Shown here: positions 40,844 to 49,053 of the stretch, piece by piece | Layout: every line of letters begins with the position of its first letter | Numbering within the stretch: position 1 is the stretch's first letter | Assembly (NCBI GenBank): GCA_964482435.1 | Contig: CAYZXL010000008.1 | Location: 1-64,000, forward strand | Length of the DNA stretch: 64,000 nucleotides | Reading direction: 5' to 3' | Source of the DNA: CAYZXL01 sp964482435 | Lineage (GTDB): Bacteria; Auribacterota; JABMQX01 | Made by a program: the position numbers and the translations under genes | Notes under the pieces: model-generated | The model's database searches: none | Seen by the model: only the letters and a program-made list of their open reading frames with translations | Told to the model about the DNA's origin: nothing

Positions 40844-42883
40844 ATGAAATTTCACGAACCGGCGAATGTCAGGACAATCGCGGTCGTCGGCCACAGTGCG
40901 TGCGGAAAGACCATCACCTGCGAAGCGATGCTGAACCTTGCCGGTGCGACCCCTCGCATGGGGACGATCACCACAGGCACGACCGTCTCGGATTATCTCC
41001 CGGAAGAGAAGGAAAGGATGATAAGCATCTCGGCGTCGGCGCTGCATTTCGAGCGGAACGGAAACGTCATATTCCTGCTCGACACGCCCGGGTACACCGA
41101 TTTCTTCGGGGAAGTGGTCTGCTGCGCGAGAGTCTGTGATGCGGCAATAATAGTTGTGGATGGAGCATCCGGCGTAGAGGTGGGGACAGCGAAAGTCTGG
41201 GCGCTCCTGAGGGAAGCGGGCGTCCCCTGCGTGTTCTTCGTCAACAAGCTCGATAAAGAAAACACCGACTTCCTCGTTGTCGCCAACAACCTCGTGGAGG
41301 TCTTCGGGCCGGGGTGCGTTCCCCTCGTTCTCCCCGTAGGAAAAGAGTCTTCTTTTTCGGCTGTGGCGAACCTCGTTGACGGTAAGGGATTGGAATCTCT
41401 CCAGGGGCCTGTGCGCGACAAAGCGACCTCGTTCAAGGAAAGGGTTATTGAGGTCGCCGCCGAAGGCGACGACAGGTTGCTTGAGAAATATCTCGAGGGA
41501 GAAGAGCTTTCCGGCGAGCAGATTCTTTCCGGATTGAAAGGGCCCGTCAGAAGCAGGAAAGCCTTTCCGGTCCTTTGCGGGTCGGCAGAGAAGGGGATTG
41601 GGATTCCCGAACTCGTTCAGGTCATGGAGGGTTTGTTCCCTTCGCCTGCGGAGAGTCATCGCCTTGTCAGCGCCGATGGCCAGAAGGAGAGAAGCCCCGC
41701 CGCTAATGGCCCGTTCAGCGCGCTTGTCTTCAAGGCGGTCACCGACCCCTACGTCGGCCAGTTGACGTATTTCCGCATCTTTTCCGGCTCGCTGCGGACC
41801 GACGACGAAATTCTCAATGCCACCAAAGGACAAAAAGAACGATGCAGCCACATCTACGTCGTCCAGGGCAAGACTCAGGTCGAAGTCGAATCCGGAGGCC
41901 CCGGATACATTGCGGCAGTGGCGAAGTTGAAGAACACCTCCGTCGGCGACACGTTGTGTTCGCCCATTGACGCCGTTACATACAAAGGCATTGATGTTCC
42001 CAAGCCGGTCGTCTCCATGGCGGTTCACCCACTGACGCGAGGCGACGAGGAGAAGGTCAGCGTGGGCCTCGCGAAACTCGCTGAAGAAGACCCCACCTTT
42101 CGCGTCGTGCGCAATCTCGAGACGAAAGAAATGATTGTTGAAGGAATGGGGGACGTCCATCTCGACGTCATGATGTCTCGTCTCAAGAGCAAGTTCAAAG
42201 TGGATGTCAACCTCTCCGTGCCGAAAGTAGCTTACAAGGAGACCGTGACCGCGCTCGGCGAGGGGCACGAGAAGCATAAAAAGCAGACCGGCGGAAGAGG
42301 CCAGTACGGGGAAGTTTTCCTTAGAGTGGAACCGAAAGGTCGCGGGGAGGGATTTGAGTTCGCGAACGAGGTCAAGGGGGGAGTGATTCCCACTAACTTC
42401 ATCCCCGCTGTGGAAAAGGGCGTCGTCAGTGCCAAGGAGGAGGGCGTCCTGGCCGGCTACCCCGTCGTGGACGTGAGAGTTGCGGTTTACTTTGGTTCCT
42501 ATCACGTCGTTGACTCGTCGGAAATCGCCTTCAAAATCGCTGGTGCGAAAGCTTTCAAGGATGGGGTGAGCAACGCCAGGCCGGTCTTGCTGGAACCGAT
42601 CATGAACGTGTCGGTGACAGTCGCTTCGGAATTCATGGGAGACATCACCGGCGACCTCAACTCAAAACGGGGAAGAATCCTCGGGATGGACCAGCTCGGG
42701 AACATGCAGGTCATCAAAGCTCAGGTTCCTCAGGCCGAGATGTTCAAGTACTCCAGCGAACTTCGCTCGAGGACCGGGGGGCGCGGAAGCTTTGAGATGG
42801 AGTTCTCTCATTACGAGGAAGTTCCCCATCAAATAGCTCAGAAAATCATCCAGGCCGCCAAGAAAAAGGAGGAAGAAGACTGA
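40844..42883 (+). CDS. Elongation factor G-like GTPase (EF-G2 type)
   Basis: 679 residues. A translational GTPase: P-loop VVGHSACGKT, switch region TTGTTVSDYLPEEKERMISI, G3 LLDTPGYTDF and G4 FVNKLD; then the beta-barrel domain 2 (SALVFKAVTDPYVGQLTYFR), domain III (LTRGDEEKVSVGLAKLAEED), domain IV (KQTGGRGQYGEVFLRVEPKG) and domain V (ILEPIMNVSVTVASEFMGDI-type, beginning LLEPIMNV). All five EF-G domains are thus present. The His of the standard DTPGH motif is Tyr, as known in EF-G2/FusA2-type paralogues, so this is not the housekeeping EF-G. Role is likely in specialised translocation or ribosome handling. It is followed 65 bp later by yebC, in the same direction. Confidence 0.9.
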   Translation: MKFHEPANVRTIAVVGHSACGKTITCEAMLNLAGATPRMGTITTGTTVSDYLPEEKERMISISASALHFERNGNVIFLLDTPGYTDFFGEVVCCARVCDAAIIVVDGASGVEVGTAKVWALLREAGVPCVFFVNKLDKENTDFLVVANNLVEVFGPGCVPLVLPVGKESSFSAVANLVDGKGLESLQGPVRDKATSFKERVIEVAAEGDDRLLEKYLEGEELSGEQILSGLKGPVRSRKAFPVLCGSAEKGIGIPELVQVMEGLFPSPAESHRLVSADGQKERSPAANGPFSALVFKAVTDPYVGQLTYFRIFSGSLRTDDEILNATKGQKERCSHIYVVQGKTQVEVESGGPGYIAAVAKLKNTSVGDTLCSPIDAVTYKGIDVPKPVVSMAVHPLTRGDEEKVSVGLAKLAEEDPTFRVVRNLETKEMIVEGMGDVHLDVMMSRLKSKFKVDVNLSVPKVAYKETVTALGEGHEKHKKQTGGRGQYGEVFLRVEPKGRGEGFEFANEVKGGVIPTNFIPAVEKGVVSAKEEGVLAGYPVVDVRVAVYFGSYHVVDSSEIAFKIAGAKAFKDGVSNARPVLLEPIMNVSVTVASEFMGDITGDLNSKRGRILGMDQLGNMQVIKAQVPQAEMFKYSSELRSRTGGRGSFEMEFSHYEEVPHQIAQKIIQAAKKKEEED

Positions 42884-42948
42884 CGCGCACAGGAATATCG
42901 GCGGCGCTGACGGTTCGGTGTACAATTCACAAGAGGAGGTGATCCGGG

Positions 42949-43695
42949 ATGTCAGGGCATTCTAAGTGGGCCAGCATTAAACACAAAAAGGCGTCGGTTG
43001 ACGCCAAACGAGGAAAGCTGTTCAGCAAGCTCGCCAGAGAAATCATCGCCGCAGCCAAACACGGCGGGGCCAACCCCGAAACCAACGCTCCGTTGCGAGG
43101 TGCGATAGATTCGGCGAGGGCTGTCAACATGCCAGTCGTTAACATCGAAAAAGCTATCAAGAGAGGGACCGGGGAACTGGAGGGAGCCACTTACGAGGAG
43201 ATAACCTACGACGCCTATGGGCCGGGCGGGGCTGCCATTCTCATCCACATATTGACCGACAGCAAAAATCGCGCCGCCTCTGAGATAAGAAAAATCCTCA
43301 GCAAGAGAGGCGGAAACATCGCAGGCGTGGGGGCGGTCGCATGGCTCTTCAGCAAGAAGGGGGTTATCCTCGTCAGCCGTCTCAAAGCCGAGGAAGAAAA
43401 GCTGTTCCTTATCGCAACTGAAGCGGGAGCAGATGATTTCCGCGTCGAAAGCGATGCCTACGAAATCGTCTGTTCGCCGGAAGACTTCGAGAACGTCAAG
43501 GGACGCCTCCAGGAGAACGGCATCGAGTGGGAAATGGCTTCCATCACCTTCGTCCCCAAGAACACGGTCAAAGTCGAGGGTAAGGACGCCCAGCAGTTGC
43601 TCTCGCTGATTGAGGAACTGGAGGACCACGACGACGTCCAGAGCGTTTACTGCAACTTCGACATCGCCGACGAGATTCTCGCGGAAAGCGCGTAG
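42949..43695 (+). CDS. yebC: YebC/PmpR family protein
   Basis: 248 residues, the usual family length. MSGHSKWASIKHKKASVDAK is the hallmark start, followed by RGKLFSKLAREIIAAAKHGG and NMPVVNIEKAIKRGTGELEG; the C-terminal domains carry GPGGAAILIHILTDSKNRAA and IEELEDHDDVQSVYCNFDI. An ideal AGGAGGTGATC ribosome site lies just upstream of the ATG. The family was first described as transcription regulators (PmpR); recent work links members to ribosomes stalled at proline-rich motifs, which would suit its position beside a translational GTPase. It precedes ruvC by 54 bp, a common arrangement. Confidence 0.96.
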   Translation: MSGHSKWASIKHKKASVDAKRGKLFSKLAREIIAAAKHGGANPETNAPLRGAIDSARAVNMPVVNIEKAIKRGTGELEGATYEEITYDAYGPGGAAILIHILTDSKNRAASEIRKILSKRGGNIAGVGAVAWLFSKKGVILVSRLKAEEEKLFLIATEAGADDFRVESDAYEIVCSPEDFENVKGRLQENGIEWEMASITFVPKNTVKVEGKDAQQLLSLIEELEDHDDVQSVYCNFDIADEILAESA

Positions 43696-43749
43696 TGGGT
43701 TCAGTTTCTTCTCCGCGGTGGCGTTCCTCCAAACTCAGGGGGTACACAA

Positions 43750-44262
43750 ATGGGGTTTGCTTCCACGAGGGTGATTGGCATTGACCCCGGCAGCAGAATC
43801 ACCGGATATGGCGTCATCGAGTTCAACGGCCGGGAGATGGTCGCCCTCGATTATGGCTGCGTCAAGACTCCGCCGACATATCCCCTGTCCAGAAGATTCG
43901 CCATTATCTACGACGCCCTCCAGGAAGTCATCGAGCGACTCACTCCCGAACACATGGCCGTCGAGACCCCTTTTTTCTGCAAGAACGTTTCATCCGCATT
44001 CAAGCTCAGCCAGGTTCGCGGAGTTATATTGTTGGCTGGCTCAAAGGCAGGTCTGGACATCTACGAGTATTCCCCGCGTAAGGTCAAGCAAGCCGTCGTT
44101 GGACGCGGCTCCGCGGCTAAAAAGCAAATTGCGGCGATGGTCTCCCAGATTCTCTGCCTGGAAGAACCGCCCTCCTCCGAAGATTCCTGCGATGCCCTTG
44201 CCGTGGCTATCTGCCATGCTCATTCCCTCACCGGTGCGCAATCCTGCGGGAAAAAGACATAG
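43750..44262 (+). CDS. ruvC: Holliday junction endonuclease RuvC
   Basis: 170 residues. Resolves four-way DNA junctions by paired nicks, acting with RuvAB. RNase H-like fold: the first metal Asp in VIGIDPGSRITGYGV, Glu in MAVETPFFCKNVSSAFKLSQ, the VRGVILLAG helix, and the last acidic pair in SSEDSCDALAVAICHAH. Basic DNA-binding stretch YSPRKVKQAVVGRGSAAKKQ. The start ATG is 54 bp after yebC with GGGGG upstream. ruvA and ruvB do not follow in this window, unlike the common ruvCAB order. The 3' region runs toward a convergent small membrane protein gene. Confidence 0.95.
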   Translation: MGFASTRVIGIDPGSRITGYGVIEFNGREMVALDYGCVKTPPTYPLSRRFAIIYDALQEVIERLTPEHMAVETPFFCKNVSSAFKLSQVRGVILLAGSKAGLDIYEYSPRKVKQAVVGRGSAAKKQIAAMVSQILCLEEPPSSEDSCDALAVAICHAHSLTGAQSCGKKT

Positions 44263-44396
44263 CACTCGCCCCGTTTCACCGCTTCCGGACTGAATCGGGC
44301 CTTTACAATGCATGGCCGAATTTCACCGGACTCCGGGTAGTCCCATGCGGGCGCGGTCGTGGGAAACGGGCACGGCCAAAGGCGGGGGCTCGCTCA

Positions 44397-44435
44397 GAAA
44401 AAACTGCGGCCCGCGCAACTTGTGCACGGGCCGCA
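44397..44435 (-). terminator. Rho-independent terminator
   Basis: Minus strand: TGCGGCCCG and CGGGCCGCA pair around a loop containing GCACAAGTTGC, followed by GTTTTTTCT. It would end the 44574-44840 transcript 140 bp past its stop, the same spacing as at 29546-29588. Confidence 0.8.
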
Positions 44436-44573
44436 TAGCTTTGAACCCGCCTCCAGGAGTCCTGGCGGAAACCTGGCCAACTTCTTCAACTCATAATTGC
44501 CGCAACCGCACGAAAGAGAAACTTGCCACCAGACCCTGCCGGAGGAGAGGTCCCGCCATGACGCTGGGCGGGA

Positions 44574-44840
44574 CTATCCCTTTTTCTCAGGTTCCTTGGC
44601 GCCTTCCTCGGGCTTGGCGGCTTCGCCTTTGGCTTCCTCGGCGGCCATCTCTTCTTCCTCTTTCTTGGCAGCCATCTTGTCTCTGACCTGGCTTATCCCA
44701 AGGGCTAAGGCGGCCAGGCCCGAAAGAATGAAGATCGGTGGAAGGGACCCAAGGAGTACGACGACGAACCTGCTCCACCAAAAGATTAAGCCCAACACAC
44801 CAAGCACGAAGAACACAATCCCCACGATAAGAGCTATCAT
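44574..44840 (-). CDS. Small membrane protein with acidic tail
   Basis: 88 residues, with AAAGGAGGAAGCC upstream of the ATG. Two membrane segments form a hairpin (ALIVGIVFFVLGVLGLIFWW; VVVLLGSLPPIFILSGLAAL), followed by a soluble Lys/Glu/Ala-rich tail (KKEEEEMAAEEAKGEAAKPE). The tail is probably disordered and cytosolic or periplasmic depending on topology. No family is recognised. It has its own terminator and is transcribed toward ruvC. The GLIFWWSRF-type turn between spans is the only distinctive feature. Confidence 0.75.
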   Translation of the reverse strand: MIALIVGIVFFVLGVLGLIFWWSRFVVVLLGSLPPIFILSGLAALALGISQVRDKMAAKKEEEEMAAEEAKGEAAKPEEGAKEPEKKG

Positions 44841-45457
44841 AGGCTTCCTCCTTTCAGACCGATTGACCTGAGTTTAACCCCGCCCAACGCGGGGCTGACC
44901 ATACGCGGCGTCCAAGCAACCCAGCATATTCTAACTCATTCTCCAGGGAATGCCGCGCGGAAACTCAGCGAGGCTCCCCACTCATTGCCACCTGATCAGG
45001 GCTTGGCCATGGATTGCCACGTAACTGCGTGCCTTAACGGACGTAAATCACAAGAATAATAGAAAACCCCCTCTTTCTTTGTCAAATGGTTTTGATAACT
45101 TTTTATGGGGCTTGGTTATTTCCCGCGAGTTGGTACGGAAAAGCAGGCGGACGGGCAGAAAAGGAGTCAGGATTTTGACGGGATAACAGGACGGACCGGA
45201 TAATCCTGAAAATCCTGTTAATCCCGTCTGAGATCGCTCTGCGGTCTCCGCGGTCTCTGCGGTGAGTCCTCCCAAGACTGTCAACATGAAGGAGGGGGTT
45301 ACGCGTGCTGCAGCAAGACTATTGACCGCCACGCCATTCAGTGTTACAGTCTGCGCAAAAAGAAGGAGTCTGGCAGTCGGGCGGTTCTTGAGGCTCTATT
45401 CGCCATCCTGGCGGTGGGACCTCCCAGTTATGCGGCCGATTCGTGGAAGGTCATCTC
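44841..45457. other. 0.6-kb noncoding stretch with repeats
   Basis: No gene seen. At 45172-45232 GACGGGATAACAGGA and TCCTGTTAATCCCGTC face each other as an imperfect inverted repeat, related to repeats at 17.1 and 55.5 kb. TCTGCGGTCTCCGCGG with TCTCTGCGGTGAG follows at 45238-45268, related to 13316-13345. AT-rich DNA lies at 45045-45110. Confidence 0.6.
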
Positions 45458-45859
45458 ATGAGCTCAACAATCAAAACTATTGTCATACTCGCTCTTCTTG
45501 CGGGAGTGATCGTTGCCGCTTCCTATTCTATCGTCAAGCGGGCCAAGCCGAAAGAAGAGGGGATGGGCTACACCGCCGTTCTGATGTGCGCCAACCCCGA
45601 CTGCAAAAAGGTTTTTGAGGGCAGGGTCATCGCCTCCCAGCCGCCTCCGTTCAAATGCAAATATTGCCTGAAGATGACGGCCTACCGCGCGGTTCGCTGC
45701 GCCAATTGCGGAACGGTGTTTCCGAACGTTGTCCGCGAAGACCCGACCAGGCCGGAGTCCGAAGAACTGAAGGTTCGCTGCCCGGAGTGCGGGTACGATA
45801 GATTTAACCTCATCCAGACCTTGAAGGAGGCCGAGACTCCGACCCCAGAAACTGAGTGA
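45458..45859 (+). CDS. Membrane-anchored double zinc-ribbon protein
   Basis: 133 residues from the ATG at 45458 (GGAAGG nearby). One N-terminal span (TIVILALLAGVIVAASYSIV). The soluble part has four CxxC-type pairs: CANPDCKK, CKYC, CANCG and CPECGYD, enough for two zinc ribbons in series (CANPDC/CKYC and CANC/CPEC). The C-terminus is acidic. Such proteins with several zinc ribbons occur beside pilin or secretion genes, and a prepilin peptidase lies 1.6 kb downstream, but no direct link is visible. Function unknown; a redox, metal or protein-binding role is possible. Confidence 0.75.
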   Translation: MSSTIKTIVILALLAGVIVAASYSIVKRAKPKEEGMGYTAVLMCANPDCKKVFEGRVIASQPPPFKCKYCLKMTAYRAVRCANCGTVFPNVVREDPTRPESEELKVRCPECGYDRFNLIQTLKEAETPTPETE

Positions 45860-46113
45860 GCGTGGCTCAGTTCCTCGCTTCATTTGCGCGGTGAAGAGGG
45901 TCGCTGGTTGCTTGCCGGCAGTCAGACCTCTTCGCGCAAAAGACAGAATCCGAGTCCGGCCAAGCCGCCCCGGAGGAGAGTGCCGCTATTCGTTCACCAG
46001 AGTTTCCCTGCGTTTGCGGTGCGAAGCGCGCCGAGCGCTTCTCTGCATCCCTCAAGGTTCCTCGCGGCGGCTTTGGCGTCTGTGATACCCGTCGCTGCTT
46101 TTGCCTCGAACTG

Positions 46114-46332
46114 GGGCGCGGCCGTATTTGCGTGGCGGGGTCTGGATGAATCCTTTGGTCGAGAAGCCCGGCTGAAGCCGGCTGTCAAGACGGAGATGGC
46201 GTGCCAAAAGACCGCCAGCTGAAGCAGGCGGGGAAGGGTTGTGCCTGCTAAAGCCCGGCAATGGGTGGGGAAAACGACTACGACCAGATTGAGGAAAGGC
46301 GCCTTGTGTGCCACGATTTCGCGGCCGCACCC
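46114..46332 (+). mobile_element. Small inverted-repeat element (MITE-like), copy C
   Basis: 219 bp, starting GGGCGCGGCCG and ending CGGCCGCACCC, with transition differences from the consensus ends. Flanks are TCGAACTG (46106-46113) and TCGAAGTG (46333-46340), a 7/8 target duplication. The interior shares GGATGAATCC and GAGAAGCCCG.CTGAAG with copy B. Confidence 0.8.
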
Positions 46333-46342
46333 TCGAAGTGAG

Positions 46343-46372
46343 TTGACAAGCTCTTACGACCGGCGGTATATT
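46343..46372 (+). promoter_or_regulatory. Possible sigma-70 promoter of aroE
   Basis: TTGACA (46343-46348), 18 bp, TATATT (46367-46372), starting two bases after the right target duplication of MITE copy C and about 220 bases before aroE. The -35 box lies wholly in flanking DNA. Confidence 0.5.
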
Positions 46373-46599
46373 TCGCTGCGGATTCGGCGGCAAGCAGCAG
46401 GCAAGCATAATTCGCTTCTGGACGGCGACAGCCCGCTCGTCGAGGGCATTCTCCCGAAGAAGGTGAGCGCCTCGCGCCCTTTTGTTACGTCGGGCGCGCA
46501 TCAAGGGGGCCGGCGCACATTCTGTTTTCACTCGACCTGAAGCCCAACTGCGTCGCATATCATTCGCCCGGTCGAAGCCCGGTTGCAGGGAAACCCAAA

Positions 46600-47490
46600 A
46601 TGGATGTCACCGGAAAGACTGAGGTTGTCGGGTTATTCGGCTATCCGGTTCGGCACACCGCTTCGCCCGCTTTTCAAAACGCCGGTTTTCGGGCGGCAGG
46701 TCTCGATTGGATATACCTTCCGTTCGAAGTTCACCCCGATGACTTAGGCGAGGCGATAGCAGGCATCGTCGCCCTTGGCTTCCGGGGAATCAATCTCACC
46801 ATTCCCCACAAACAGGCAGTAATGGACTATCTGGACGAGATTTGCCCCGAGGCTGCACTCGTCGGCGCCGTCAACACGGTGGACGTGAAAGAGGGCCGAC
46901 TGATTGGCTACAATACGGACGGAAAGGGGTTCGTCAGGTCCATCAAGGAGGAAGGGGGCGTTGACCTCTCCGGGAAAATCCTCTTTGTTATGGGGGCGGG
47001 AGGGAGCGGCAGGGCTGTTGCCGTGCAGGCTGCGCTCGACGGAGCCGGTTCGGTTTCAATCTGCGATTCCGATGAGAGCCGCGCCATATGCCTCGTCTCC
47101 GCCATTGATGCAGGCATACGACGGCGAGTCGCAGAATTCGTCCCCTGCCGCGAACCGTCCATTCGGGAGGCTCTTCAGAATTCCGAAATCTTCGTTGACG
47201 CGACGCCTCTTGGGATGAAGCCGGGTGACCCAATGAGCATCCAGCCGGATTGGCTCAACCCTTCGACATTCGTTTATGACCTCGTGTACGATCCTCCTGA
47301 AACGCCTCTTCTTCGCGCGGCGCGGGAGCGCGGCTGCCGCACGCAGAATGGATTGGAAATGCTTTTATATCAGGGCTGCATTGCTTTTGAAATCTGGACG
47401 GGACTTTCGGCGCCTGTGGAGGCGATGAGAGCCGCCTTACACAAAGCGGTTCTCGGCAAAGGTCGGGACAATGAGCCTTTCCCTCGTTAG
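46600..47490 (+). CDS. aroE: Shikimate dehydrogenase
   Basis: 296 residues. NADPH-dependent reduction of 3-dehydroshikimate to shikimate in aromatic amino-acid synthesis. Substrate domain: LFGYPVRHTASPAFQNAGFR (the family's GxPxxHSxSPxxHN with Thr and Gln replacing Ser and His), NLTIPHKQAVMDYLD with the catalytic Lys, VGAVNTV and YNTDGKGF with the catalytic Asp. Nucleotide domain: FVMGAGGSGRAVAVQAALDG and DATPLGM. ENxxGL region is QNGLEMLLYQGCIAFEIWTG. The start follows GCAGGGAAACCC loosely; the ATG at 46600 matches the family start. The two changed residues in the shikimate-binding loop suggest a YdiB- or quinate-like variation but do not prove it. aroQ lies 8 kb away. Confidence 0.93.
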   Translation: MDVTGKTEVVGLFGYPVRHTASPAFQNAGFRAAGLDWIYLPFEVHPDDLGEAIAGIVALGFRGINLTIPHKQAVMDYLDEICPEAALVGAVNTVDVKEGRLIGYNTDGKGFVRSIKEEGGVDLSGKILFVMGAGGSGRAVAVQAALDGAGSVSICDSDESRAICLVSAIDAGIRRRVAEFVPCREPSIREALQNSEIFVDATPLGMKPGDPMSIQPDWLNPSTFVYDLVYDPPETPLLRAARERGCRTQNGLEMLLYQGCIAFEIWTGLSAPVEAMRAALHKAVLGKGRDNEPFPR

Positions 47491-47505
47491 AAAGGAGCGG
47501 GTCGG

Positions 47506-48345
47506 GTGACTCTGGAATCGTTGTTGATTATCATCGGATTTCTTCTGGGCGCGGTCTGCGGCAGCTTCTTCAACGTCGTGGTTTACCGGCTGCCGCTGGG
47601 TGAATCCATCGTAATGCCGCCGTCCCATTGCCGGAAGTGCGGCGAGCCAATCAAGTGGTACGACAATATCCCGCTAATAAGCTACATCGTGCTTGGGGGA
47701 CGCTGCCGCGCCTGCAAGGAACCATTCTCGTTTCGCTACTTCGTCGTGGAGCTTCTGACAGCGGTTCTTTTTGCGCTGGTTGTTGCGCGATACGTCGAAA
47801 TCACCACCGGCGGCGCTGCCCTGAAGGGAGTCGGCCTGACCCTTTTTCATCTCTTCTTCGTCGGCGGGATGGTCGTGTCAGCTTTCACCGACCTGGACCA
47901 TCACATCATCCCGAACGAAGTGACTTATCCGGGCGTTCCTCTGGGTCTGCTTGGGGCTTTTCTGTTCCCGGCGATGATGGGGCTGGAAGATTCTGCGCAC
48001 TGGAAATCGCTCCTTGTCTCACTTGCTTCTTCTGCTGGTGCGGGGGGCTTTCTTTTCCTGATAGGAACAGTGATGGGAAAAATACTGAAGAAGGAAGCCC
48101 TCGGAATGGGGGACGTAAAGCTCCTGGCGGTCATAGGAGCGTTTCTCGGCTGGAAGCTGGTCCTCTTGACGGTGCTCCTGTCATCATTGGTGGGTCTTAT
48201 CGGGCATCTTCTCGTCGTGACGCTCAAGAGGAGCGAGTGGCACGCCGAAATCCCCTTCGGGGTGTATATCGTTCCCGCGGCCTTGATCAGTTACTTCTGC
48301 GGGGATGCCCTGATAGCCTGGTACATCCGCACCCTCATTGGCTAA
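47506..48345 (+). CDS. pilD: Prepilin peptidase / N-methyltransferase (A24)
   Basis: 279 residues, GTG start at 47506 with AAAGGAGCGGG upstream. A polytopic membrane aspartic protease that cleaves and methylates type IV pilin-like signal peptides. SFFNVVVYRLPLGESIVMPP is the N-terminal motif, CRKCGEPIKWYDNIPLISYI with GRCRACKEPFSFRY the CxxC...CxxC zinc site, and DLDHHIIPNEV with ALGMGDVKLLAVIGAFLG supply the two catalytic Asp residues. Seven to eight spans. It implies pilin-like or type II secretion pseudopilin substrates, which are not in the window. It begins 15 bp after aroE and is probably co-transcribed. Confidence 0.93.
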   Translation: MTLESLLIIIGFLLGAVCGSFFNVVVYRLPLGESIVMPPSHCRKCGEPIKWYDNIPLISYIVLGGRCRACKEPFSFRYFVVELLTAVLFALVVARYVEITTGGAALKGVGLTLFHLFFVGGMVVSAFTDLDHHIIPNEVTYPGVPLGLLGAFLFPAMMGLEDSAHWKSLLVSLASSAGAGGFLFLIGTVMGKILKKEALGMGDVKLLAVIGAFLGWKLVLLTVLLSSLVGLIGHLLVVTLKRSEWHAEIPFGVYIVPAALISYFCGDALIAWYIRTLIG

Positions 48346-48390
48346 TGGCGCGCGGCAGTTGCCTGGCACACGACACCTTTGCGAAACGGT

Positions 48391-48906
48391 TTACCGCCGA
48401 GGCGGCCTGCTCCCGTGTTCCCGCAGAATTCGCTCGATAAGCCCCGTCGTTGACCTCTGCCGCCACTTCTTCAGGCGAACAACTCTGCCGCCGTTGCCCT
48501 CGACAATCTCTCTCCCGACGATTTGGTCTTTTCGATAATCTCCCCCCTTCGCCAGGACGTCCGGCAGGACCTCGCGAAGAATCCACAGCGGCGTTTCCTC
48601 TCCGAAGAGCACCACGTAATCCACGCACTCAAGGGCCGCCAGCATCTCGGCTCTCTCCCTCTGCGGAACAATAGGTCTGGCTGGCCCTTTTATTTTCCTG
48701 ACTGACGCGTCGGTGTTGATGGCCACGATCAAAACATCCCCGTATTTCCTGGCTTCCTGAAGACACCGAACGTGGTGAACCTCAAGCAAATCAAAGCACC
48801 CGTTCGTGAAGACGATTTTCTTGCCCTTCGAGCGGAGTTGCTGAACAATGTCTCTCAGCTCGGCTCGAGAGACGATCTTCTTTCGGTTATTGGAAAGGCA
48901 ATTCAT
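48391..48906 (-). CDS. RfaE2/HldE-type nucleotidyltransferase with altered HxGH motif
   Basis: 171 residues. Resembles the D-glycero-beta-D-manno-heptose-1-phosphate adenylyltransferase used in ADP-heptose synthesis for lipopolysaccharide. KIVFTNGCFDLLEVHHVRCL covers the nucleotide site; in the family this reads DLLHxGH, so the first His is Glu and the Gly is His (EVHH). INTDASVRKIKGPARPIVPQ, RAEMLAALECVDYVVLFGEE and LAKGGDYRKDQIVGREIV are otherwise typical; WxxRSTTGLIERI ends the domain. Loss of the HxGH His could weaken catalysis, or the motif may be a clade variant. The last gene of the long minus-strand operon. No kinase domain (HldE N-terminus) is fused. Confidence 0.85.
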   Translation of the reverse strand: MNCLSNNRKKIVSRAELRDIVQQLRSKGKKIVFTNGCFDLLEVHHVRCLQEARKYGDVLIVAINTDASVRKIKGPARPIVPQRERAEMLAALECVDYVVLFGEETPLWILREVLPDVLAKGGDYRKDQIVGREIVEGNGGRVVRLKKWRQRSTTGLIERILREHGSRPPRR

Positions 48907-49053
48907 TTTCGCTGTTTCGGCCTGAATGGAGAAAGCGCGCTATTCGCCGATTCAAAGACAGCGCACAGGGTCGTCTCGTCGGAAAAACCCAGGGGTAAGA
49001 ACGTCCTCGTGCCCCCTCGACGGCAGAGTCTGTCTTTGACTCTCGGCGGCCAC

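Larger units (their letters stand above)
45860..46599. other. 0.74-kb intergenic stretch holding a MITE-like element and aroE promoter
   Basis: No gene seen. The stretch contains the inverted-repeat element at 46114-46332 and a promoter-like sequence at 46343-46372. The rest shows no pattern beyond short GC-rich palindromes. Confidence 0.65.

Noticed and set aside
40820..42505. Long (561-codon) minus-strand frame
   Set aside because: It is the complement of the EF-G-like gene; no ribosome site and no domain in its translation.
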